DNA of 9,908 bases. Source: Candidatus Izemoplasmatales bacterium. GTDB taxonomy: Bacteria > Bacillota_I > Bacilli_A > Izemoplasmatales > Hujiaoplasmataceae. The position numbers and the translations under genes were made by a program. The stretch covers positions 1 through 9,908 of the forward strand of contig JAQVPE010000020.1 in assembly GCA_028702245.1 (NCBI GenBank), written 5' to 3'. Shown piece after piece: positions 1 through 5,984 of the stretch (positions within the stretch are counted from its first letter, which is position 1; each line of letters starts with the position of its first letter). The notes under the pieces are model-generated. The model was not told the DNA's origin, did not search any database, and was given only the letters and a program-made list of their open reading frames with translations.

Positions 1-16
1 TAATCACCCACCAAAC

Positions 17-45
17 AAACAGAGTCCTCGACTCTGTTTTTCTTT
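17..45 (+). terminator. Rho-independent terminator of an upstream gene
   Basis: A perfect 10-bp inverted repeat (AAACAGAGTC, loop CTC, GACTCTGTTT) runs directly into a T-rich tail (TTTTTCTTT). This is the classic layout of an intrinsic terminator reading on the plus strand. The gene it ends lies left of the window and cannot be identified. Confidence 0.8.
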
Positions 46-54
46 GGTTCGTGG

Positions 55-83
55 TTGCTTTTGAAGTAGAATGATGATATTAT
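55..83 (+). promoter_or_regulatory. Probable sigma-A promoter for the FAD-dependent dehydrogenase gene
   Basis: A -35-like TTGCTT (55-60) and a -10 box TATTAT (78-83) are separated by exactly 17 bases. The -10 box is preceded by TG plus one base (75-77), making it an extended -10. It lies between the upstream terminator and the gene and predicts a transcript start near 90. It overlaps the in-frame ATG at 71, which is one reason for placing the real start codon at 113. Confidence 0.6.
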
Positions 84-112
84 CTAATCGGCTTTTTGAA
101 AGGGATGTTTTG

Positions 113-1546
113 ATGGATAATCGATACGATGTCATCGTTGTCGGCGCCGGACCCGCGGGGTATATGTGCGCATATGAATTAACTGTAAAAAAACCGGAGT
201 ACAAAGTACTTCTTATTGATAAAGGACATGACATCTACCATCGAAATTGTCCGATTTTGGAAAAGAAGATCAGTAAATGTCCAACCCAAAAAAACGGCTT
301 TGTCGGTTGTTTGCCGTATTGCTCGATAACCAACGGTTTTGGCGGAGCCGGAGCTTACTCCGACGGGAAATTCAATATCACCAGCGAATATGGCGGTTGG
401 ATGAACGAATACCTTGATGAAGCCAAGATCGAACAATTGATCAGATATGCCGATGAGGTCAATCTTCATTTTGGCGCCCCGGATTCAATCACCGATCCCA
501 CAACCGCGAAAGTCAAAGAAATCGAAAGAAAAGGGTTGGCTGTCGGGTTGAAGCTGCTGCGCGGCCGCGTTAGACATCTTGGCACGGAAATCAATCTAAA
601 AATACTCAAGAACATTTATGAGTTTTTAAAAGACAAAATCGAAATGCGCTATAAAACCGAAGTCGAAGACATCATCACCGAAAACGAAAGAATCAAAGGC
701 GTTATCCTAACAAACAAAGAAGAGTTGTTTGCGGATAAAGTCTTTATCGCTCCGGGGCGTGACGGATCCATGTGGTTAGCAGACCTATGTCAAAGACACG
801 GCATCATGATGCGGGCAAACCATGTCGATATCGGGGTTCGCGTCGAAACTTCCAATTCAGTGATGGAAGAAATCAATGAAAATCTCTACGAGGGAAAATT
901 TATTTACCGCACCAGTTCGGGATCGCAAGCCAGGACGTTTTGTGCGAACCCTTCCGGACATGTCGTTATGGAAAATCACAGCGGCACCATTCTGGCAAAC
1001 GGCCACGCCTATTATGATAATCAACTTGGATCAAAAAACACCAATTTTGCAATCTTGGTAAGCCATAATTTTACTGAACCGTTCAATCAACCGAATGAGT
1101 TTGCTCATGGAGTATCGAAATTGGCAAATATGCTCTCAAACGGAGCGGTTATCGTTCAACGATATGGAGACTTGAAAAAGAACCGACGTTCAACCGTCAA
1201 ACGCATCAACGAAGGTTTTGTCAGACCAACATTACTTGAAGCGGTGCCGGGAGATTTAGGTTTGGTTTTACCATATAAGACGATGAAATCGATAATGGAG
1301 ATGATCGAGGCTTTGGATCATGTAACTCCGGGAATCGCATCCGAGCATACCCTTCTTTACGGTGTTGAATCCAAATTTTATTCTTCAAGGCCTGACGTTG
1401 ACAACAATTTCCAATCACAAGTTGCGGGACTTTATTTTGGGGGCGACGGTGCGGGAATAACCCGAGGCCTTGCCCAAGCCGGGGCAACCGGCATTTGGGT
1501 TGCCAGAGAAGTTATCAACGGATTTCATGAAGACAAGTTACAATAA
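113..1546 (+). CDS. FAD-dependent dehydrogenase, COG2509-like (NAD(P)/FAD oxidoreductase, substrate unknown)
   Basis: The product is a cytosolic flavoprotein of 477 residues with a two-dinucleotide-binding-domain fold. What is visible: the N-terminal Rossmann motif GAGPAG (residues 11-16) followed by LLID with the ribose-binding Asp36; a conserved block FGGAGAYSDGK (76-86); a second FAD-contact motif ending in IAPGRDG; and the C-terminal FAD motif GGDGAG (443-448) followed by GLAQAGATG. Four cysteines (46, 56, 66, 70) sit just before the FGGAG block, spaced like a metal or Fe-S site. There is no signal peptide or membrane segment. The ATG at 113 is chosen because GAAAGGGA (98-105) sits 7 bases upstream and the GAGPAG motif then falls at its usual distance from the N-terminus; the in-frame ATG at 71 lies inside the promoter. 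Members of this family are widespread in anaerobes, but I know of no settled reaction. It appears to be transcribed separately from purA. Family assignment is firm, function is not. Confidence 0.85.
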   Translation: MDNRYDVIVVGAGPAGYMCAYELTVKKPEYKVLLIDKGHDIYHRNCPILEKKISKCPTQKNGFVGCLPYCSITNGFGGAGAYSDGKFNITSEYGGWMNEYLDEAKIEQLIRYADEVNLHFGAPDSITDPTTAKVKEIERKGLAVGLKLLRGRVRHLGTEINLKILKNIYEFLKDKIEMRYKTEVEDIITENERIKGVILTNKEELFADKVFIAPGRDGSMWLADLCQRHGIMMRANHVDIGVRVETSNSVMEEINENLYEGKFIYRTSSGSQARTFCANPSGHVVMENHSGTILANGHAYYDNQLGSKNTNFAILVSHNFTEPFNQPNEFAHGVSKLANMLSNGAVIVQRYGDLKKNRRSTVKRINEGFVRPTLLEAVPGDLGLVLPYKTMKSIMEMIEALDHVTPGIASEHTLLYGVESKFYSSRPDVDNNFQSQVAGLYFGGDGAGITRGLAQAGATGIWVAREVINGFHEDKLQ

Positions 1547-1557
1547 TAACTGACCGG

Positions 1558-1583
1558 TGAAAAACTGTGAAAGCAGTTTTTCA
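1558..1583 (+). terminator. AT-rich hairpin, possible weak terminator
   Basis: A perfect 10-bp inverted repeat (TGAAAAACTG, 6-base loop, CAGTTTTTCA) starts 11 bases after the dehydrogenase stop codon and is followed by TTCATTTTG. The stem is AT-rich and its own descending arm contributes the T run, so termination is probably incomplete. Its position between a stop codon and a new promoter supports the terminator role. Confidence 0.5.
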
Positions 1584-1615
1584 TTCATTTTGAACTACTA
1601 AATGATCAAGCTGTA

Positions 1616-1624
1616 TGATATAAT
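1616..1624 (+). promoter_or_regulatory. Extended -10 promoter for purA
   Basis: TGATATAAT contains a perfect consensus -10 (TATAAT, 1619-1624) preceded by the TGn extension. No good -35 sits 16-18 bases upstream; TTGAAC at 1590-1595 is 23 bases away, too far to pair normally. The predicted transcript starts near 1631, leaving only about 20 bases of leader, which already contain the ribosome binding site. There is therefore no room for a purine riboswitch between this promoter and purA. Confidence 0.65.
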
Positions 1625-1636
1625 GATGATGTTTTC

Positions 1637-1643
1637 AGGGGGG
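1637..1643 (+). promoter_or_regulatory. Ribosome binding site deciding the TTG start of purA
   Basis: AGGGGGG lies 7 bases before the TTG at 1651 and can pair with the 16S 3' end using one G-U wobble. The ATG at 1644 directly abuts this site and is in another frame, so it cannot start purA. The strong site explains how a weak TTG start is used. Confidence 0.7.
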
Positions 1644-1650
1644 ATGTCAC

Positions 1651-2934
1651 TTGGCGAAAACCGTGGTTGTCGTAGGGACGCAATGGGGCGACGAAGGCAA
1701 AGGAAAGATTACCGATTACCTCGCTTCTAGTGCCGAAGTTGTCGTTCGCAGCCAAGGCGGAAACAATGCCGGGCACTCTATTTTTTTTGGTCAAAAAAAA
1801 CACGCCCTGCATCTATTGCCTTCGGGTGTTTTCAACAAAAACAAAATCAACATCATGGCTGACGGAATGGTTGTTAACCCCAAAGCTTTGATTGATGAAA
1901 TAAATCTTGTTAAGAATGAAGGGTTTCAGGATTTCAAACTCTATCTTTCTAATCGGGCTCACGTTGTTATGCCCTATCATTTGGAACTTGATGGATTGTT
2001 TGAGTCTATTAGGGAAGACCAACCGATCGGTACCACAAAAAAAGGCATTGGACCGGCTTACATGGACAAGGCTTCCCGGTTCGGGATTCGGGTTGGAGAC
2101 CTTATGAATAAAGAAAAACTGATCCAGAAATTACAGATCAGTTTGTCATTACATAACCCTTTGTTTCAAACTTTCGGTAAAACCGAGTTTTCCATAGAGG
2201 CTATTGCGGAAGAGTATTACGCATACGGACAGACAATCAAAGAATACGTTACCGACACCACTGTTTTATTAAACCAACTTCTTGAAGAAGACAGAAAGAT
2301 CCTTTTCGAAGGAGCTCAGGGATCGATGCTCTGCCTTGATCACGGAACATACCCTTTCGTGACAAGCAGTTCTCCGACAGCGGCAGCTGTTCCGCTTAAC
2401 GCAGGAATAATGCCACAAGCAATCAAAGACGTCGTTGGGGTAACCAAAGCCTATTCCACAAGGGTTGGAAGCGGCAGCTTTCCAACAGAATTTGAAGATG
2501 AAATCGCTAAAGGAATCAGGGAAAGAGGTTTTGAGTACGGAACCACCACCGGCAGGCCGAGAAGAATCGGTTGGATTGACGGGGTTGTTTTGAAACACGC
2601 CAAAAGAATCAATGGCATCACTGGACTTGCAATAATGTTGCTTGACGTGCTTACGGGAGTTGAAGAAATCAAGATTTGTTACGCCTATGAGCTTGACGGT
2701 GAGATTATCGAACATATCCCTGCCGATTACGACTGTTATTCACGCGTAAAACCATTGTACAAAACTTATCCAGGGTGGAACGAAGACCTAACAAACAGCA
2801 AAAGTTATGATGAATTACCCCAAAATTGCATCAACTATCTTAAAGCCATTGAAACAATTACCGGAAGTAGAATAACGATCATTTCGGTCGGTCCCGACCG
2901 AAAACAAACGATTGTTTTGCATAAGTATTTCTAA
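1651..2934 (+). CDS. purA: Adenylosuccinate synthetase
   Basis: This enzyme converts IMP, aspartate and GTP to adenylosuccinate, the first committed step from IMP to AMP, in the cytosol. The 427-residue length is exactly typical. The N-terminal GTP-binding loop GTQWGDEGKGK (9-19) carries the catalytic Asp14, and GGNNAGHS (36-43) carries the catalytic His42. Further family blocks are IGTTKKGIGPAY near 126-137, EGAQGSMLCLDHGTYPF (220-236), TTTGRPRRIGW around residue 300, and SVGPDRKQTI at the C-terminus, which contributes to guanine binding in this family. The start is TTG, fixed by the ribosome binding site and by the standard N-terminal sequence AKTVVVVG. It is preceded by its own extended -10 promoter and followed after 23 bases by an aminotransferase gene with no terminator between, so the two are probably co-transcribed. 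All key residues are intact; identification is essentially certain. Confidence 0.98.
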   Translation: MAKTVVVVGTQWGDEGKGKITDYLASSAEVVVRSQGGNNAGHSIFFGQKKHALHLLPSGVFNKNKINIMADGMVVNPKALIDEINLVKNEGFQDFKLYLSNRAHVVMPYHLELDGLFESIREDQPIGTTKKGIGPAYMDKASRFGIRVGDLMNKEKLIQKLQISLSLHNPLFQTFGKTEFSIEAIAEEYYAYGQTIKEYVTDTTVLLNQLLEEDRKILFEGAQGSMLCLDHGTYPFVTSSSPTAAAVPLNAGIMPQAIKDVVGVTKAYSTRVGSGSFPTEFEDEIAKGIRERGFEYGTTTGRPRRIGWIDGVVLKHAKRINGITGLAIMLLDVLTGVEEIKICYAYELDGEIIEHIPADYDCYSRVKPLYKTYPGWNEDLTNSKSYDELPQNCINYLKAIETITGSRITIISVGPDRKQTIVLHKYF

Positions 2935-2957
2935 TATTGAAGAAAAGGGTGTGAAAA

Positions 2958-4193
2958 ATGCATAGCAACATTGTTGGCAGACACGCAGAAAGCAAGAAAC
3001 TACAATCAAACATCCTGCAAATTTCGCAGGAAGCCAAAGCGATGAAAGCAAAATATGGCGACGTTATCGACGCCACCGTTGGAATGCTTCATCATGAGAA
3101 AGGCAACGTGTTCAAATATCACGTTGTCGAGGAATTGTTGCACAAACTGAGCGACGCCGAAATCTATCACTATGCCCCGGTTCGGGGAACAAAAGCTTTC
3201 AGTGAAGGAGCTTTCAACTGGGTTTTTGGCAAGCACAGCGATCTGTTTAAAGAAAAGTTCCACTATTCGGTAATACCTACTACCGGCGGCAGCGGCGCCA
3301 TCAGTAATACGTTTTTCAATTTTAACGATTTTGGACAAAAAGTTTTGCTTCCAAACCATTATTGGACTCCATATGAAAACTTCGCTTTTGAAGCGGGGGT
3401 CGACCTCAAGACATTCAAAATGTATGATGAAAACAATCATTTCAACTTAGCGGATTTCAAAGAAAAGGCACGCGAACTCGCCAAGGAACAAGAGCGCCTT
3501 TGTGTATTGCTTAACGATCCATGTAACAACCCCACGGGTTTATGCATGACCGAGGAAGATTGGAAAGAGGTTGTTGCGACGCTAAATGAAATATCAAGAA
3601 CAAACATTCCGGTGATTTTGATCCAGGATATCGCCTATATCGATTACCAAGAGAAAGATACCGAAGTTTCTAGGGACGCTTTCCTCTCGCTTCTCGATTT
3701 GGATCCGGACATTCTCGCGGTTGTTATCTTCTCGGGTTCAAAAACCTTTTCTCTATACGGCTTTCGAATCGGCGCCCAAATCGGCCTCAGCAAATCCCAA
3801 GATATAATCGACCATTTCATCCGTGTTGGCGATTATTCGGTTCGCGGACGGTTCTCAAGCGTCAGCCAACCAGGAATGAATATCATTGGCAAGATCTTCA
3901 CCGACAAAGAATACTTGGCAAAGTTTCAAGACGAACTCGTCGAGGCGAGAAAACTTCTCAAAGAACGCGGCAGTTTGTTTGTGAGCGAAGCTGGTAAGCA
4001 AGGATTGAAAATGTTGCCGTATCTTGGCGGCTTCTTTATCAGCATTGAAACCGCCAACAAAAATATTTTTCAAGATTTGGTGAATGAGCATGTTTTCGTC
4101 ATTCCGATGGAAGGGCTGATCCGAATTGCAGTCAGTTCATTAAATCGTGAGGAAATACCTAGGCTTGTCTCAATTCTCAAAAAACATGTTTGA
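2958..4193 (+). CDS. Class I pyridoxal-phosphate aminotransferase (aspartate or aromatic type)
   Basis: This is a fold-type I PLP enzyme of 411 residues, cytosolic and normally a homodimer. The catalytic set is complete: Asn191 in CNNPTG, Asp224 and Tyr227 in QDIAY, the Schiff-base Lys262 in SGSKTFSLYGFRIG with phosphate-binding Arg270, and the alpha-carboxylate Arg389 in LIRIAVSS. The block PNHYWTPYENFAFEAG (132-147) and the segment IRVGDYS (288-294) resemble the AspC/TyrB subgroup. Arg289 could then be the side-chain-carboxylate arginine, but that alignment is by eye. The start ATG has AAAAGGG (2943-2949) 8 bases upstream. It follows purA closely and ends at a strong terminator. It could be aspartate aminotransferase, feeding aspartate to PurA, or an aromatic aminotransferase finishing Phe/Tyr synthesis from the chorismate made by the facing operon. 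The class is certain and the substrate is not. Confidence 0.9.
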   Translation: MHSNIVGRHAESKKLQSNILQISQEAKAMKAKYGDVIDATVGMLHHEKGNVFKYHVVEELLHKLSDAEIYHYAPVRGTKAFSEGAFNWVFGKHSDLFKEKFHYSVIPTTGGSGAISNTFFNFNDFGQKVLLPNHYWTPYENFAFEAGVDLKTFKMYDENNHFNLADFKEKARELAKEQERLCVLLNDPCNNPTGLCMTEEDWKEVVATLNEISRTNIPVILIQDIAYIDYQEKDTEVSRDAFLSLLDLDPDILAVVIFSGSKTFSLYGFRIGAQIGLSKSQDIIDHFIRVGDYSVRGRFSSVSQPGMNIIGKIFTDKEYLAKFQDELVEARKLLKERGSLFVSEAGKQGLKMLPYLGGFFISIETANKNIFQDLVNEHVFVIPMEGLIRIAVSSLNREEIPRLVSILKKHV

Positions 4194-4198
4194 CAAAG

Positions 4199-4227
4199 AA
4201 AAAGGAATCCCGCGGGATTCCTTTTTT
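4199..4227. terminator. Bidirectional terminator at the convergent junction
   Basis: GGAATCCCGCGGGATTCC (4204-4221) is a perfect palindrome flanked by five A bases on the left and six T bases on the right. On either strand it reads as a GC-rich hairpin followed by a T run. It sits 5 bases after the aminotransferase stop and 11 bases after the stop of the small minus-strand gene, so it should end both converging transcripts, including read-through from the aro operon. Confidence 0.92.
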
Positions 4228-4238
4228 GGTCGCTTCGA

Positions 4239-4460
4239 TTAAACTAGGACTGTTACCTTTCCGTTAAGGATGATCGTGATGATATCGATAATCCACAAAA
4301 TAGCAATACCGAGGACTATCCAAAGGATTCCGATAATTATCCGTCCTTTGCATATTCGATAAATGCCGTAGAAAATGCCATCAAGACCAGGTAAAGCCAA
4401 AATCACTTTCAAAATCAAAGGCAGACCATCAATAAATTTTACATATTCTTTCAATGACAT
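4239..4460 (-). CDS. Small two-helix membrane protein, TM2-domain-like
   Basis: This is a 73-residue hydrophobic protein with two probable membrane helices, about residues 14-34 and 41-66, separated by a short basic turn (RICKGR). The pattern of a first helix with small residues and aromatics (LPGLDGIFYGIYR), a basic turn, and a second helix ending in an Asp-containing IIDIITI segment resembles the TM2 domain family, whose bacterial members mostly lack a known role. The ATG at 4460 is preferred over the GTG just upstream at 4463. The ribosome binding stretch AGAAGGG (4466-4472) is 5 bases from the ATG and only 2 from the GTG. It has its own extended -10 promoter and lies 73 bases downstream of the DAHP synthase gene, so it may be expressed both alone and by read-through. 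The start is likely and the family call is tentative. I can assign no function. Confidence 0.72.
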   Translation of the reverse strand: MSLKEYVKFIDGLPLILKVILALPGLDGIFYGIYRICKGRIIIGILWIVLGIAILWIIDIITIILNGKVTVLV

Positions 4461-4480
4461 CACCTTCCCTTCTAAGGGGG

Positions 4481-4489
4481 ATTATATCA
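4481..4489 (-). promoter_or_regulatory. Extended -10 promoter for the small membrane protein
   Basis: Read on the minus strand this is TGATATAAT, a perfect TATAAT with the TGn extension, about 20 bases upstream of the start codon. The 13-base core TGTATGATATAAT is identical to that in front of purA. There is no recognisable -35 at the right distance. The rest of the 73-base gap up to the DAHP synthase stop is AT-rich, with a T run on the minus strand but no stable hairpin, so I see no terminator for the aro operon here. Confidence 0.62.
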
Positions 4490-4533
4490 TACAAAAACAT
4501 TAAAAGATATTGCATTCAAAAAAATTAATATTA

Positions 4534-5550
4534 TCATTCAAGGGTTCTATCAACCGCCAGAGCGATCCTACGACAATCCGCAATCAATTTATGGAAGCGT
4601 TCGGGTTTTAACGACTGTTGTCCGTCGGACAAAGCTTTTTCGGGTTCGTGGTGTACTTCAATGATCAAGCCATCACATCCGGCCGCAACCGCTGCTTTTG
4701 ACAATGATTCGACGTATTCCCAATGCCCGGAAGCGTGTGACGGGTCGATGATGATTGGCAGATGGGTGAGTTTTTTGAGTACCGGGATGGCGCTGATGTC
4801 AAGCGTGTTTCTAGTAGAAGGTTCAAATGTTCTGATTCCGCGTTCGCAAAGGATGACGTTTTTATTGCCCTCTGAGAGGATATACTCGGCCGACATCAGC
4901 AATTCTTCGATCGTGTTTGCGAGACCACGCTTGAGAAGAACCGGAATATCGGTCTTTCCAACCTCTCTGAGCAAAGGATAGTTTTGCATGTTTCGGGCTC
5001 CAATCTGAAGCAAATCGACTCTTCCGACAAATAAAGGAAGATCTTCCAAACTCATGACTTCGCTGACGATTGGAAGCTTGTATTTATGATTCATCGATTT
5101 AAGTATTTCCAACCCTTCCAACCCTAATCCTTGGAATGAATATGGACTAGTCCTTGGTTTGAAAGCGCCAGCTCTTAGGAGTTTAGCCCCCGCACCCGCA
5201 ATCAAAGGGGTGATTATTTCCATCTGTTCATGTGATTCAACCGCACAAGGACCGCCGATGACGACGATGTTTTTGCCACCGATAACGACACCGCCGACAT
5301 CAATTAAAGAGTCATTAGGATGGAATTTGCGGTTTACTCTTTTAAAAGGTTCTTGGATTCTCAGAACGCTGTCTACAAATTCATAGGCGTATAGTCGATT
5401 GATATCATAAGCGGTGGTGTCCCCGACGACACCAAAAACAGTAATCGTGTCGCCGATGCTTTCGTGAATGGCGAAGCCAAGATCGACGAGCGATTTTCTT
5501 AGCGTCTCGATTTCTTCGCGTTTGGTGTTTTCTTTGAATTTGATAATCAT
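4534..5550 (-). CDS. aroF: 3-deoxy-7-phosphoheptulonate (DAHP) synthase, type I-beta with N-terminal regulatory domain
   Basis: This enzyme condenses phosphoenolpyruvate with erythrose-4-phosphate to DAHP, the entry step of the shikimate pathway. At 338 residues it matches the Thermotoga maritima type in length and layout. Residues 1 to about 70 form a ferredoxin-like, ACT-like domain, and the rest is the TIM barrel. Metal ligands are visible as Cys102 (GGPCAVES), His272 (DPSHASG), Glu298 (IIEVHHEPEKALSDG) and Asp309 in the same block. Substrate-binding blocks GAFKPRTSPYSFQGLG (128-143), QIGARNMQN (182-190), LLKRG (205-209) and CERGIRTFE (235-243) are intact. In T. maritima the N-terminal domain mediates tyrosine/phenylalanine inhibition, so the same is plausible here. 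The ATG overlaps the aroQ stop (ATGA), and AGAGGAG (5561-5567) lies 10 bases upstream inside aroQ. There is no fused chorismate mutase. The gene symbol is conventional for this family; isozyme naming varies. Confidence 0.96.
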   Translation of the reverse strand: MIIKFKENTKREEIETLRKSLVDLGFAIHESIGDTITVFGVVGDTTAYDINRLYAYEFVDSVLRIQEPFKRVNRKFHPNDSLIDVGGVVIGGKNIVVIGGPCAVESHEQMEIITPLIAGAGAKLLRAGAFKPRTSPYSFQGLGLEGLEILKSMNHKYKLPIVSEVMSLEDLPLFVGRVDLLQIGARNMQNYPLLREVGKTDIPVLLKRGLANTIEELLMSAEYILSEGNKNVILCERGIRTFEPSTRNTLDISAIPVLKKLTHLPIIIDPSHASGHWEYVESLSKAAVAAGCDGLIIEVHHEPEKALSDGQQSLKPERFHKLIADCRRIALAVDRTLE

Positions 5551-5984
5551 GATTTATGTTCTCCTCTTATAAGCATATCGATCGCTTTAGTGTACCCCAA
5601 CACGCCAAGGCCGCTGATCATCGCCTTGCAGGCATCCTTTGTGACAAGGTTTTTTCGAAAAGATTCGCGGGAATTTACATCTGATATATGAACTTCAATC
5701 GCGGGAATGTTAATTGCCTTGAGACAATCGTAAATAGCATAAGAATAGTGGGCATAAGCTCCGGGGTTGATCACTATGCCATCAAAGTTACGGTAATTAT
5801 TCTGAATGATGTCAATGATTTCGCCTTCATGATTAGATTGATGGATTTCGACAACACAATCTGATTTCGCTGCGTGACCAGCGATGATATCGACAAGATC
5901 CTGATAGGTCGTGTGACCATATATTTCGACCTCGCGTGTACCTAAAAGATTCAAGTTTGGGCCGTTAATGACTAAGATATTCAT
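5547..5984 (-). CDS. aroQ: 3-dehydroquinate dehydratase, type II
   Basis: The enzyme dehydrates 3-dehydroquinate to 3-dehydroshikimate, the third step to chorismate; type II enzymes are flavodoxin-like dodecamers. The 145-residue length is typical. Visible motifs are NGPNLNLLGTRE (8-19), the catalytic Tyr22 in IYG, QSNHEGEIID (49-58), NPGAYAHYS (73-81) with the conserved Asn73 and His79, and EVHISDVNSRESFR (97-110) with the substrate-binding His99 and the arginines 106 and 110. The start codon lies inside the 3' end of the aroE-aroK gene (20-base overlap), with AGAGG (5994-5998) 9 bases upstream. Its last codons contain the ribosome binding site of the DAHP synthase gene and its TGA overlaps that gene's ATG, indicating tight translational coupling. 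No anomaly is seen. Confidence 0.97.
   Translation of the reverse strand: MNILVINGPNLNLLGTREVEIYGHTTYQDLVDIIAGHAAKSDCVVEIHQSNHEGEIIDIIQNNYRNFDGIVINPGAYAHYSYAIYDCLKAINIPAIEVHISDVNSRESFRKNLVTKDACKAMISGLGVLGYTKAIDMLIRGEHKS

Noticed and set aside
71..112. Upstream in-frame start adding 14 residues to the FAD-dependent dehydrogenase
   Set aside because: The extension overlaps the predicted -10 box, has no ribosome binding site, and would push the GAGPAG motif unusually far from the N-terminus; the ATG at 113 has a good site.
1547..1650. Possible purine riboswitch or attenuator before purA
   Set aside because: The only hairpin is a simple AT-rich stem upstream of the predicted promoter, and the leader after the promoter is about 20 bases, too short for an aptamer.
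1644..1733. ATG-initiated frame just after the purA ribosome binding site
   Set aside because: It directly abuts the ribosome binding site with no spacing, is in a different frame from purA and stops at TAG after about 30 codons.
2269..2715. 148-residue open frame on the minus strand opposite purA
   Set aside because: It lies wholly within the well-identified purA, has no ribosome binding site or recognisable domain, and its composition is that of a reverse-complement shadow.
3006..3440. 144-residue open frame on the minus strand opposite the aminotransferase gene
   Set aside because: It is antisense to a gene with a full catalytic residue set, shows no family resemblance and has no promoter or ribosome binding site of its own.
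4490..4533. Terminator directly after the DAHP synthase gene on the minus strand
   Set aside because: There is a T run on the minus strand but no stable inverted repeat in front of it; only short AT self-complementarity is present.
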